A stretch of 64,000 bases of DNA from Ramlibacter tataouinensis. Its GTDB lineage: Bacteria > Pseudomonadota > Gammaproteobacteria > Burkholderiales > Burkholderiaceae_C. The translations under genes and the position numbers were made by a program. The stretch spans positions 226,425 through 290,424 of the forward strand of contig DIZF01000012.1 in NCBI GenBank assembly GCA_002427815.1, read 5' to 3'. The notes beneath the pieces were generated by a model. That model made no database searches. It was given only the letters and a program-made list of their open reading frames with translations, and had not been told where the DNA came from. Numbering within the stretch: the stretch's first letter is position 1; every line of letters begins with the position of its first letter. Of the stretch, positions 51,043 through 60,700 are shown piece after piece.

Positions 51043-51377
51043 GTAACGCTATTGCGCGCCGACTCGGCGTGATCGAGTCCAAGGGCAGCATGCGCTTTGC
51101 AGACATTGCGAATGTGCTGGAGGTGCGACCCGAGACGGTGTCGCGCTGGAATAATGGCAAGGCCTTTCCACACCCAAAAACCGAGAAGCAGCTACTCGAG
51201 CTGTCGTACATCATCGAGCAATTGTCGGAGTTGTATGAGCCAACCGAGGCTCGGCTGTGGATGTTTTCTCGTCAGCGTTTGCTGAACAACCAGATTCCCG
51301 CCGAGTTGATTCAGCAGGATCGCATTGACGAGGTCTTGCAGGTGGTGCACCAGCTGCGCGACGGGGTTTTCCTGTAA
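51039..51377 (+). CDS. Xre/MbcA/ParS-type antitoxin (DUF2384)
   Basis: 112 residues from ATG 51039. HTH in MRFADIANVLEVRPETVSRW; C-terminal DUF2384 part EARLWMFSRQRLLNNQIPAE, then LIQQDRIDEVLQVVHQLRDG, which blocks the RES toxin active site. The toxin gene follows 12 nt later. Probably represses the promoter at 49654. Confidence 0.82.
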   Translation: MSNAIARRLGVIESKGSMRFADIANVLEVRPETVSRWNNGKAFPHPKTEKQLLELSYIIEQLSELYEPTEARLWMFSRQRLLNNQIPAELIQQDRIDEVLQVVHQLRDGVFL

Positions 51378-51389
51378 TTCCCTGGACTC

Positions 51390-51935
51390 ATGATTCGAGA
51401 CGCGGAGTTACTAGAGAAGCTGGCGGAGTACCCGACCGAGAACTTCGATGGCCCGGTATACCGTGCGACCCGGCATGGCCTGAACCCGCTCGCATCGTCC
51501 CAATGGGGCGGCCGGTGGATGCCGAGGGACATGGCAAGCGTGCTGTACACCTCACTGCAGCGAGACGGCGCACTGGCCGAAGTGAGTTTTCATTGGAGCC
51601 AGGCGAACCCTCCTCCGAACAAGTCCGCGCTCGTTCATACCCTCAGCGTAAAGGCTTCGCGCGCGCTGCGTCTAGTGCGCGTGGACCTCGTCAAGCTGGG
51701 TGTACCGGAAACCGAGTTCTCGCGCATCAACCATCCGCGTATGCAGCAGATTGGCGCGGCCGTAGAGTTCCTGAGCTGCGACGGACTAATTGCACCCTCG
51801 GTGCGCTGGGCCTGCGACAACTTGATGCTGTTTCCAGAGAGCGCGCACTTCCGCGGCGAGCTTGAGGTCACACACAGCGAAGAGGTGGACTGGCAAGCCT
51901 GGGCCCGGACGAATGGTTTGTTCGAAGCGACTTGA
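51390..51935 (+). CDS. RES-domain toxin
   Basis: 181 residues from ATG 51390. FDGPVYRATRHGLNPLASSQ, GGRWMPRDMASVLYTSLQRD and GALAEVSFHW give the RES residues Arg25, Arg42, Tyr53 and Glu64. Length fits. RES toxins degrade or modify NAD+. A different subtype from the one at 40.5 kb, because the GGRW motif is present here and not there. Confidence 0.85.
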   Translation: MIRDAELLEKLAEYPTENFDGPVYRATRHGLNPLASSQWGGRWMPRDMASVLYTSLQRDGALAEVSFHWSQANPPPNKSALVHTLSVKASRALRLVRVDLVKLGVPETEFSRINHPRMQQIGAAVEFLSCDGLIAPSVRWACDNLMLFPESAHFRGELEVTHSEEVDWQAWARTNGLFEAT

Positions 51936-51974
51936 GGCTTCAAGCATCAGCCGCTGCGTGGCAGAAGGCCGATA

Positions 51975-52229
51975 TCAAACCGCTGGAAGACTAGCCTCGA
52001 CAGCCGGACCGGCCGGCTCATGTGCGATCATCTTGAGCGCCGGCAGGCGCGTCAACGCTGCCGCTTCGTCCTTCGTGCCTTCCAGCCAAGTATTCCAATG
52101 CGCGCGCTTGATCGCCACGACCGATCGCTTGCCTTGCAACTCCGGCGGCAGGACCTGGCCGTCCTTGTCGGCGTCGGGCTTATCTTCGCGGCCGCGGGCC
52201 GCTGCGACCACGCCCTTGTAGCTGGCCAT
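51975..52229 (-). pseudogene. Possible C-terminal fragment of an SRAP/YedK (HMCES) protein
   Basis: 84 residues from ATG 52229. KRSVVAIKRAHWNTWLEGTK followed by DEAAALTRLPALKMIAHEP resembles the C-terminal motif of SOS-response-associated peptidases (R-M-P..L....W..WL.G..DE...L). The N-terminal catalytic Cys2 domain is absent. Either a relic or an unrelated short protein. Confidence 0.35.
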
Positions 52230-52281
52230 TGCAGGTCTAACTTCCCGCTGCGATTTAGACTCTTGAAAAGAGGGGAAATCC

Positions 52282-53757
52282 ATGGGACAAGCCAAGAATC
52301 GCGGAACTCTCGAGCAGCGCATGCAAGCACTGTGGGCCGAGAGCGGCGTGAAGCCGCTGACGCCGGAGCGCTACAACGCCTTCATTGCATGGACGCGGAC
52401 GCCGATAGCAGGATTCGTTACGCGTGAGGATGAGTTCTTCGCAACCGAAGGCGAGAACCTTATCGGCGTGATCCTCATGGACCGCACGGATCGCGACTTC
52501 GGCTATGTCGTTCTCGGCCGTGACGAAAAAGGTCGTTTCCGTGCGACGGAGGTTGACTCGAGCATGACCAAGACGCAAGCGCGTCACGCTCTATTCGCGA
52601 AACTTAAAGAGATACATGCATCCGGTGAAACGATGTTTCCACAGGGCAAGGAGCCTGAGGACAAGGCTGGCGTGGACTTGTTCTCGCCGCTCGCGACCGA
52701 GGACCAGTTGCACTTTGCGTTCAAGTTGCTTCGTGACGGCGACCACTGGGTTCCTGCGCGGTCTATGATGTCGGAAATGATGCGCCACTTCACAGAAGTG
52801 GATGGCAACTTCGTTCAGCAGTTCCAGACAGATGGATTCGACGCGCGGATCTGGGAGCTCTACCTGTACGCAAGCCTTCTGGAACTGGGATTGTTCGTCA
52901 GTAAGCCCGACCCGGCTCCTGACTTCCTCGTCACAACCGGAGGCGAGAAAAAGGTCTTTATCGAGGCTGTCACGGTTGGTCCCAGTGCCAACGACACGCC
53001 AGTGGAGGAAGAAAGGCCGGGTCCTTTCTTCCGTGAGCAGGAAGAGGTTCGCGAGCTGCTGAAAGCCAAGATGCCGATCCGATTCGGGAGTGCGCTCTGG
53101 TCGAAGTTAAATCGCAAGAAACCGTACTGGGAAATGGAGCACGTGAATGGTCACCCGCTGGTTTTCGCGATCGCGGACTTTCACGAGCAGCAGTCGATGA
53201 TGTGGTCTTCATCGGCGCTGTTGCAGTACCTGTACGGCGTGACTCACGACTTCAATTTCGACGAGCGGGGTCAGTTGATCATCAGCGCCATCAAGCTGGA
53301 GACCTTCGAGCACGAGGGCAAGAAGATTCCCGCGGGCTTCTTTCTTCAGCCAAATTCGGAGCACATCAGCGCCGTTCTCTTCACCTCGAGCGGCACCATC
53401 TCGAAGTTCAATCGGATGGGCAGGCTGGCCGGGTTTGGCCTCAAAAACCAACGCATGATCAGGTCTGGAGTCGCGCACAAGCACGACGACAACTCTGCTC
53501 TGCCCAAGGGCTTCGTGTTCGAGATCGAACAAGGCGTCGTCACGGAGACCTGGGCCGAGGGCTTGTCGATGTTCCACAACCCCAAGGCGTTGCACCCGGT
53601 CGATGTCGACATGTTCCCGGGTATTGCCCACCATCGCTTCGTGGACGGGCAGATTCACAGCTTGATTCCTGAATTTCACCCCTACTCTTCGTTCACTTGG
53701 AACGTCTTGGCCGTGGACGACCTGCAGGACAAAGAGTCGCTGGCGATGCCGCAGTGA
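52282..53757 (+). CDS. Putative PD-(D/E)XK-like nuclease, defence candidate
   Basis: 491 residues from ATG 52282 with AAAAGAGGGGAAA upstream. IWELYLYASLLELGLFVSKP, then PAPDFLVTTGGEKKVFIEAV has the spacing of a restriction-endonuclease fold: Glu192, Asp214 and Glu228, with the usual Lys replaced. The N-terminal 40 residues resemble a short SEC-C-like leader (MGQAKNRGTLEQRMQALWAE). The C-terminal 200 residues look like a structured domain with GFVFEIEQGVV. No partner gene. In a region with Shedu and toxin-antitoxin genes it may be a stand-alone defence gene; the function is a guess. Confidence 0.5.
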   Translation: MGQAKNRGTLEQRMQALWAESGVKPLTPERYNAFIAWTRTPIAGFVTREDEFFATEGENLIGVILMDRTDRDFGYVVLGRDEKGRFRATEVDSSMTKTQARHALFAKLKEIHASGETMFPQGKEPEDKAGVDLFSPLATEDQLHFAFKLLRDGDHWVPARSMMSEMMRHFTEVDGNFVQQFQTDGFDARIWELYLYASLLELGLFVSKPDPAPDFLVTTGGEKKVFIEAVTVGPSANDTPVEEERPGPFFREQEEVRELLKAKMPIRFGSALWSKLNRKKPYWEMEHVNGHPLVFAIADFHEQQSMMWSSSALLQYLYGVTHDFNFDERGQLIISAIKLETFEHEGKKIPAGFFLQPNSEHISAVLFTSSGTISKFNRMGRLAGFGLKNQRMIRSGVAHKHDDNSALPKGFVFEIEQGVVTETWAEGLSMFHNPKALHPVDVDMFPGIAHHRFVDGQIHSLIPEFHPYSSFTWNVLAVDDLQDKESLAMPQ

Positions 53758-54878
53758 AAGTGGCAGGCGCAGGGCGTCTGGGCGTTCCCGCCAACCCAGC
53801 GGGGGAGACCAGCGGCTTCGTAAGTGAGGCCGCTTCGATGGCTGTGTGAGAGTCCTATGTCCGCACGGTCGTGGGTGCCGCGGATCCCGAATGCCTGCAC
53901 TGAAGCGATTTCGCCGTCCCTCATGGTCGCGAGAGACCCGGGAATCGCCACTCGGACGCGCGTATCGCGTAGGGCTTCTTTCAGCATGGATGATGTCGCT
54001 TTGGCAAGCAGCGCTGCGGCTGCGGGCGGCAAAGTATGCCGGAAAACTGGATGGCTGCTTTGGGGGTCGGCAGCGCCAGTCCGATCCCTTGACCAGCAGA
54101 CATATGGTCGGCCCCTGATGCCGGCTGGCATCGCAGAGCGACGAACGACAGCTTCGGAGAAGCCGTCACCGCACTCGGTCACCGAGTTACGTCTGCTGCA
54201 CATTGGAACTGGTCGTTGGCGATACGATTTTCCTGATGGGCGAGTGACCGGAAGTGGCCGTCAACTGCCCACCGGCCTTGGGCCAGAAAGCGGGCCATCG
54301 GGAGCTCTGGTTCGGTCGGAAACCCCGACGGGCTGTGGCACTAGGCGCGCGGTCAGATAACTGAAGCCCGATCAAATCGGATCACGATCCCGACGCGGCG
54401 AGCAGAAATCGGAAATACGTGATCGCTGGGCGCTGGGCTCAGTGCTCACGAGCTGCCGTCGCATGCAAGAGGCCCTGATCCGCAGCTGAATTGTTCCAGA
54501 CCTGAGTTTGTCGAGGTCCACGGTATTTGCGAAACCTCGGATCTCGAGGGCCCAGAGCAGATTCTTTGGCACGTTCTCGGCGAGTCGCGCACAGTCGTGT
54601 CAGCTGCTTGATTTTCCTATGGCAGGAACTCTCGCAAAAGCTTGAGAGTGCAAGCGTGCCAGATTAAATGCTGCGGCAGTCTACGACTGATCGGCATCGA
54701 TGCCGGGCCCGATCCGACATCGCGGGCCCCTCTGTAAGACAACGTAAATCCCCGGAGCTGCGAGCCAATCTGCATTTTCGATGGCTCCAAACGCCCGAAA
54801 GTAGCGGTTTGCAACGCCCGAGTCCGACCGGCGCTCCCGTATAACAACAGCTGGGGCAACCACCCAGCGCTCGAGACC
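53758..54878. other. Gene-poor stretch
   Basis: No intact gene. On the minus strand around 53870-54010 the frame LKEALRDTRVRVAIP followed by MRDGEIASVQAFGIRG looks like the N-terminus of a beta-lactamase-type serine hydrolase, without a continuation. A TATAAC box (54840-54845) and a GCTGGG/CCCAGC hairpin (54850-54868) lie just before the next gene and may be its promoter region. Confidence 0.45.
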
Positions 54879-55379
54879 ATGTTTTTGCCGTTCGCCAATT
54901 CCGGGGTTTGGACCCGTTCGGACTTCTCGGATCTTCCGCAGCCGGATGGCCAGTTCCTGCCCACGACAAATTACTTCCTGCTGTTGGCCGGTGGGCTTGC
55001 CCTGGTGCTGTCGCGCGCCACGCCCGATGAGCTTGCCCGGGATCTGCCACATGCCAGGGATCTCTTCCTGAAGCTGCGCAAGGAGTTCAAGCGTCATGGC
55101 CGCACGTCGGTCCACGTCGAGCTTCTTTTCGACGCCTTCCATGAGGTGTCCGACCGTCTGGACCCCGTGTCACGTCGGGCCTTGAAAGAGTGCATCTCGG
55201 CGCGCCAGCAGTACGACTTCCAGCGCTCCGCGCCACCGTCCAAGCCTTCGCACGCACCGGCGAGCGAAGTTGATGCCTTCACCAGCCGGGCGCCGTTGAC
55301 CGTCTCGTCCTACCAGGTGCGTGAGCATGAAACGGGACCTCTGCCTGAGCACTTGCAAGCCACCCATCCAGGCTCCTGA
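54879..55379 (+). CDS. Hypothetical helical protein
   Basis: 166 residues from ATG 54879. PTTNYFLLLAGGLALVLSRA (30-50) is hydrophobic; LFLKLRKEFKRHGRTSVHVE and LLFDAFHEVSDRLDPVSRRA are helical; the end is Pro/Ser-rich. No family recognised. It ends directly before the stop of the convergent gene (55380). Confidence 0.55.
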   Translation: MFLPFANSGVWTRSDFSDLPQPDGQFLPTTNYFLLLAGGLALVLSRATPDELARDLPHARDLFLKLRKEFKRHGRTSVHVELLFDAFHEVSDRLDPVSRRALKECISARQQYDFQRSAPPSKPSHAPASEVDAFTSRAPLTVSSYQVREHETGPLPEHLQATHPGS

Positions 55380-56201
55380 TCACTCGGTGAGGTCGGTGTC
55401 CTTGTCGGGGTCGAATAGATCGATTTCCACCTGCGCCTTGCGCTCGGCGCGCAGCGCCCGCAGCACGCGGTCCATCGTCTTGCCGCCCTTGCGCTCGAAC
55501 ACGATGGCGCTCTGGCAGCGCTGCGCCAGCGCCGAGAGGGCCGCAGGGGTAAGCCGCGAATCGTCGTCGGCGATGTACTCGATCGGGACGAACTGGGACA
55601 TCGCCCAGTCGTGGATTCGCCAGCAGCTATAGCGGCCTTGCCAATGGGCCAGCGTCCAGGCGGATTCCGTGCGCCGGTGCAACGCGTTGACCTTCTTCCC
55701 CACCACCGTGCTGGGGGCGGCGGCGGCGCCCAGCAGCACCATACGCGGGCTTTGACGCAGCCTCACGTATTCCAGGGCAGTCTGCCCGAGAAACGGCTCG
55801 GGCAGACCCAACGGGCGCAACATGTTCGCGATCGCATTGAGGTCGGCCTGCCAGCGCGCGGAGCCGGCATCGGCCCGGCTGGCGTAGATCAGTCCACAGG
55901 CCAGCGCGCGGGTGCGAACCTTGGCCCAATCGAAGCGCCAGCGCGTTTGGTTCTTCTTGGCCAGCTTTCGCACTTCCTTGATGCTGGGCTGCATCAGGGC
56001 CTCGCGGAACAGCTCGGGCTCATAGGCTCGGAACTTCTCGGCCTCGAACCAGTGGTTCAGGCTCAGGTAGACCGTCGGCGCGCTACGGTGGCCCTCGGGC
56101 GTGACCGGCGGCAGCCGATAGGCGCTGAAGGCCAACTGCTCGATGGGGATGTCCGCAGGAGCCTGCACGCCCGCGCGTCGGGAGGGGAGGGTCGCTTCCA
56201 T
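55380..56201 (-). CDS. Hypothetical protein of plasmid/ICE type
   Basis: 273 residues from ATG 56201. FSAYRLPPVTPEGHRSAPTV, then YLSLNHWFEAEKFRAYEPEL; W/R-rich motifs such as QTRWRFDWAKVRTRALACGL and SAWTLAHWQGRYSCWRIHDW. The C-terminus is acidic (EIDLFDPDKDTDLTE). Reminiscent of NADAR or cargo proteins, but I cannot assign a family. Well-formed and probably expressed. Confidence 0.55.
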   Translation of the reverse strand: MEATLPSRRAGVQAPADIPIEQLAFSAYRLPPVTPEGHRSAPTVYLSLNHWFEAEKFRAYEPELFREALMQPSIKEVRKLAKKNQTRWRFDWAKVRTRALACGLIYASRADAGSARWQADLNAIANMLRPLGLPEPFLGQTALEYVRLRQSPRMVLLGAAAAPSTVVGKKVNALHRRTESAWTLAHWQGRYSCWRIHDWAMSQFVPIEYIADDDSRLTPAALSALAQRCQSAIVFERKGGKTMDRVLRALRAERKAQVEIDLFDPDKDTDLTE

Positions 56202-56406
56202 GCTTTGACTCTATGGCACGGAGGCTCGAATCCCGGCGCTGCAAAGGTGCCAATCGAGCCGTTTGCGCTGCTTCAGACGCAATTTGGTCCGCCGGTCCCC
56301 GTCCGTGGTGGGCGCCGTCTTTCGGGTCTGGCCTGGCGAGTGTCGACATGGCACGCCACTGCAGCATCGCGCGTGCAACATGAGCGCGTACACCCCCTTC
56401 AGATCG

Positions 56407-56516
56407 TATACACTGGCTTTGCTTCGACGTTTTGCGTCAAGTCCAGCTGGGGAACCAGCCCTTGTATTTCATTCTCGTGGGGACCTGTCCCCTCGCGGCA
56501 CAGGTCCTCTTTATTT
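56407..56516 (+). promoter_or_regulatory. Promoter-leader module, copy 4 of 5, with a terminator-like end
   Basis: TATACA/TACACT (56407-56414), 32 nt later GCTGG-GGAA-CCAGC (56446-56459) with CCCTT. Then GGACCTGT-11 nt-ACAGGTCC (56481-56507) followed by TCTTTATTT, and AAGGAGG of the first gene at about 56521. Same plan as copy 2: a terminator-like hairpin in the 5' leader. Confidence 0.6.
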
Positions 56517-56531
56517 CCAAAAGGAGGACTC

Positions 56532-56837
56532 ATGGCAGCCAAACAAGCTGCTTCCAGCACCATCACGCCGGTCGCGCAATCGACCTCGACGGTGCGGGAA
56601 TCTACAGGCCGGTTTGACCGTATCCGCATCGAGAGGGTATTCGCGGAAGTCGCGCTGCCTGGCTATGACCTGAAGAAGGCCATGGCCAAGGCGCAACGCC
56701 GCTGGGCCAAGCCCCCGCCGCCGACTGCGGCTCCTGCTGCAGTCAATCCCGTGGTCTTCGGAGCCGGTTCGCCGGATTCGCAGCCCTCATCTTCACCACC
56801 CGGCCAAACAGCCGTGGACATCCACCTCGACCTATGA
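56532..56837 (+). CDS. Small hypothetical protein
   Basis: 101 residues from ATG 56532 with AAGGAGG. FDRIRIERVFAEVALPGYDL then AMAKAQRRWAKPP is a short basic helical motif; the rest is Ser/Pro/Ala-rich. It overlaps the next gene by ATGA. Function unknown. Confidence 0.6.
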   Translation: MAAKQAASSTITPVAQSTSTVRESTGRFDRIRIERVFAEVALPGYDLKKAMAKAQRRWAKPPPPTAAPAAVNPVVFGAGSPDSQPSSSPPGQTAVDIHLDL

Positions 56838-57094
56838 AACCGACAGACGCGTCCCTCGTACCTTCCAGTCGAAGCCTTGACATCGCCGGCTGGGCGGGCT
56901 TCGCGTTTGGCACGCCTGGAGCCTTCTTCCTGGCTTTGAACGTCTCATGGTCCGGATGGGGGTGGCCAGCGTTTCTCGGATCCAACCTCGCATGGATCTG
57001 GTACGCCTGGCGCCACCGCATGTGGCACCAATTGCTCCAGCAGATGGTGTTCATGGCAACCACCCTGATTGGCATTTGGCGCTGGCTCACTTGA
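56834..57094 (+). CDS. Small membrane protein
   Basis: 86 residues from ATG 56834. Two or three membrane segments: WAGFAFGTPGAFFLALNV (20-37), WPAFLGSNLAWIWYAW (44-59) and MVFMATTLIGIWRWL. Trp-rich; similar in layout to small element-encoded inner-membrane proteins. Function unknown. Confidence 0.6.
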   Translation: MKPTDASLVPSSRSLDIAGWAGFAFGTPGAFFLALNVSWSGWGWPAFLGSNLAWIWYAWRHRMWHQLLQQMVFMATTLIGIWRWLT

Positions 57095-57118
57095 GTCGAG
57101 CGCCAGGAAAGGACCAAC

Positions 57119-57508
57119 ATGCACAGCCAAGCGATGGCCCGCAACGGCATCGCAACCGCGCTTGTTGCAACGGCGTGCGCTGACCGCGCACCCACCATCG
57201 ACGTCTCGGCTTACGCAGCCAGCGCGCTGATGTTTGGCGACGTCCGCATGGACGCCGAAGCGTTCGGAGTCACCGTGACCCGACGTGTCGACGCCAGCCT
57301 GGACAACCTGTCGCCCTACGAGCGCGCCCGGTTGCTCGATGTGCTCTGGCATGCCCAGCGCAAGCAGCTGGCGTGCTTGGAGGGCGAACAGGCCTTCCCT
57401 GTCTGGACGATTTCCAGTGACGCGCGTGATGCGCAGCCCAGAAACATCTGGCTGATCATCAGCCGCACGCCGCAGGGCTCGTACCTGATCGGCCTGAGCG
57501 ACGTCTAG
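57119..57508 (+). CDS. Hypothetical protein
   Basis: 129 residues from ATG 57119, with GGAAAGGA upstream. SPYERARLLDVLWHAQRKQL is a helix; the C-terminal part (FPVWTISSDARDAQPRNIWL) is beta-rich. No family. Last small gene before a triple hairpin region. Confidence 0.55.
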   Translation: MHSQAMARNGIATALVATACADRAPTIDVSAYAASALMFGDVRMDAEAFGVTVTRRVDASLDNLSPYERARLLDVLWHAQRKQLACLEGEQAFPVWTISSDARDAQPRNIWLIISRTPQGSYLIGLSDV

Positions 57509-57526
57509 CCCAAGACGCTTTTTTCA

Positions 57527-57766
57527 ACGCCTGCCCCAAGCAGGCACCGCCAGCTCACGCTGGCAGGCCACCGCGAATGCGGTGGCCTTTCTAAAGCGGC
57601 TCGATCCGGGCCTCTTTGGAAAGGCTGCAACGGCCTTTACCGAATCCAGGCGGCACCGCTGCCCGGCTGCGCACGCAAGTGCGCCCCTTCACAACCCTCG
57701 CGGGGAACACGCTTCCCCACGAGGGGTTGGTGTTTCTGCGCGAGTTCTTCACTCCGGAGTTACACC
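57527..57766 (+). promoter_or_regulatory. Hairpin-rich leader before the large helicase gene
   Basis: Hairpins in series: GCCTGC..GCAGGC, GCCAGC-TCAC-GCTGGC, GGCCACCGC-GAAT-GCGGTGGCC (57566-57587, then TTTCTAA), GCGCAC-GCAA-GTGCGC (57669-57684) and a large one at 57692-57729 (ACCCTCG.GGGGA / TCCCC.CGAGGGG). Only a GGAG remains close to the ATG at 57767. It may control how much of the upstream transcript reads into the helicase gene. Confidence 0.5.
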
Positions 57767-60700
57767 ATGGGAAGACGTTCCCTTTCACAAGCTGCGGCGG
57801 CCACAATCTGGTTGCCGGGCTTCGAGCCGGAAGACTTGGGCAGCGCGAAAGGCGCCGCCGTCCAACAGCTCCTCCCTGTCGCGGTACACCCGCCTGCGCC
57901 ACCCACGGTGGTCGCGGTGACCGCCGCACAGGTGGTGGTCCAGGCGCTCAGCGCCAACGACCCGATCGTCCTGCCGCAAACCCAGCAGGCACTGGAAGTC
58001 CTCGGATCCGAGACTATTCAGCTTGACCCCGTTGAGCCGATCAGCGCCTTGGAGGCGTTGGAGGCGGCACCGGAAGTGCCGCCGCATCGCTGGCCAGCAT
58101 TCGATGCGACTCGCTACGCGCCGCCCACTGGGGACGAGCAGCGCATCAACGCCAATTTGCGAGCCATTCGGCTGTCAAAGCAACTGCTGGAGGCGGGCCG
58201 CGAGCCCACCGACAGCGAGCGCCACGAGCTGCTGAGCTACGCTGGTTGGGGCGGGCTGGCCAGGATTTTCGAAGACCTGAGCCGCAACCCGTACAAGGAC
58301 AAGCTCGAACAACTCAAGGCGCAGCTGAGCGATCAAGAGTTCAACAGCGCGCGCAGCACTGTCACCGACGCCTTCTACACCGATCAGGTGCTGGTGGGCG
58401 CGATGTGGGATGTCATGCGCCGCTTCGGCTTCGTCGGCGGCAGGGTGATCGAACCCGCCGCGGGCACGGGCCTGTTCATCGCCGGGATGCCGGCTGAACT
58501 GGCAGCGAAAAGCGAAATCACACTCGTCGAGAAGGACGCGGTGTCGGGCAACATCATGCGCGCAGCGTTTGGTGGTACTGGGGTCAACACGCATGTGTGC
58601 GGCCTCGAAAAAGCACCGGTGCCGCATAACTTCTTCGACCTGGCCATCTCGAACGTCCCCTTCGGCGACGTCAAAGTGGCGGAGACCCGGAAGGTGGGCT
58701 ACGCAAACTGGTCCATCCACAACTGGATGGCGGCCAAATGCGTGGACCTGGTCCGACCGGGCGGCCTCGTTGCCATCATCACCAGCCGCTTCACCATGGA
58801 CGCCGCCAAGTGCGTGCACCGTCAATGGCTGGAGGCTCACGCGGAACTGCTGGGCGCGATCAGGTTGCCGCAAGAAAGCTTCAAGCGTCACGCCGGTACC
58901 GACGTGGTGGCGGACATCCTGTTCCTGCGCAAGCGCGAGCGACCGCAGTACAAGACGAACGCCACGACGGACTGGATGCACCTGGGCGAAGCCCCGATGG
59001 AGATGCTCCAGCCGGGGCAAGAGAACCTGCTGAGGCGCTACTACGGTGGCCGCTACAGCGACGTCCCGCGAACCATCAACCAGTACTTCGCCAAGCGGCC
59101 GGGAATGGTGCTTGGCAAGCTGAAAGTGCAGTCGGGGCAGTACGGAGCAATCCAGCTGCTGCCCGAGTTCAAGGGCTCGGAACGCCAATACAAGGAACGG
59201 CTGGACGAAATCGTGCACAGCCTGCCCGAAAACGTGTTCACCGAGCAGCGGCAAGACGACGACGTTGGCGGTTCAGTGATGAACCTCAACCGCGTCGGTG
59301 CCACAGAAGTGGTCAAGCCCGGGTCATTCGTCCTGCACGATGCTCGCATTCACATCAGTGAGGGTGCGACCTGGGTGGAAGTGGACGAGGCCTATGCCGG
59401 CAAGGCGCGCGAGCGCGTGCTGGGCATGATCAAGGTCCGGGACGCGGCGCGAAGGCTGATCAACCAGCAGTCGCAGTCGCGCGACGAAGCAGAGTTCAAG
59501 TCGCGGCAGTACGCACTGAACACGGTGTACGACGCCTTCGTCACTCAGCACGGAAACGTGCATGACAAGGCCAATGTGCGCTTATTCCGCTCGGATCCCG
59601 AGATGCCTCTCCTGCTCAGTCTGGAGGTGTTCAACGAAGACGACGAGCGGTTCGAGAAGGCGGCGATATTTAGCCGCCGCACCGTGGGTCACCGCGAGCC
59701 GCCGGCAACGGCAGCCAACGCGCGCGAGGCCATGTTGATCAGTCTGGCGGCTTACGGCCGCATGGTGCTGCCCGACATGGCAAAACGGCTGGGAGTGACA
59801 ACCCGCAGCCTGGTGGAGTCCCTCGAAGAAGAGGGCTTGGCCTACATTGACCCGGAGGACGGGAAATGGAAGCCCGCGGACGAATACCTCTCGGGGCATA
59901 TCCGCAACAAGATTCAGGCGGCCAAGGCCGCAGGCAAGAAGTACCTGCGCAACCAACTGGCGCTTGAAGCGGTCATCCCGGCCGATCTAGGGCCAGCTGA
60001 TGTCGAAGTCCGTCTGGGCGCGCCCTGGGTGCCCCTGGACGTGATCGCGACATTCCTGTCCGAGCTCGTCAAGGAACAGTTGGATCGGCTGACGGTGTCC
60101 TACGACGCCGGAACAGCCACCTGGTCAGTCGTTGGTTCATCGAACCGGGGACAGAACATCGGGGATTACACCCTGAACAACTCGACCTGGGGTACGAGCG
60201 ACCGCTGCGCCGTGGAACTGCTGGAATCGGCCCTTAACCAGGTGCCGCCCAAGATCACGCGCAAGGACGCCGACGGCTCGACGTACGTGGACAAGAAAGC
60301 CACGCTGGCCGCCCGCGAAAAGTGGGAGGCAATCAAGCAGGAGTTCCGCAAGTGGTGCTACGCCGATGAGGCGCGCCGCGACCGGCTGCTTCGCATCTAC
60401 AACGACGAATTCAATCAGGTCGTCGACCGTCGTTACGACGGCTCCCATCTGATCCTGCCGGGCATGTCGGGCGTCATTGAGCCCTACCCGCACCAGATGG
60501 ACGCAACTTGGCGCATCCTCACCGGAGGCAATACCATGCTGGCCCACGCCGTGGGCGCCGGCAAGACATTCACGATGGCCGCGGCCTGCATGGAAATGCG
60601 GCGCATCGGCAAGGCTGCCAAGCCTGCCATCGTGGTGCCCAATCACCTGCTCGAGCAGATTGCTGGCGATGTGGTGCGCTTCTACCCGAACGCCAATGTC

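Noticed and set aside
53870..54010. Beta-lactamase-like serine hydrolase fragment (minus strand)
   Set aside because: Only about 45 residues resemble the family and no S-x-x-K motif can be read; too little for a feature.
54840..54868. Sixth copy of the conserved promoter-leader
   Set aside because: TATAAC and a GCTGGG/CCCAGC hairpin are present, but the loop has seven bases and starts only five bases after the -10 box, unlike the constant 30-38 nt in the five accepted copies.
58175..59254. 359-codon minus-strand frame
   Set aside because: Antisense to the DarB-like gene; composition and absence of motifs indicate a shadow frame.
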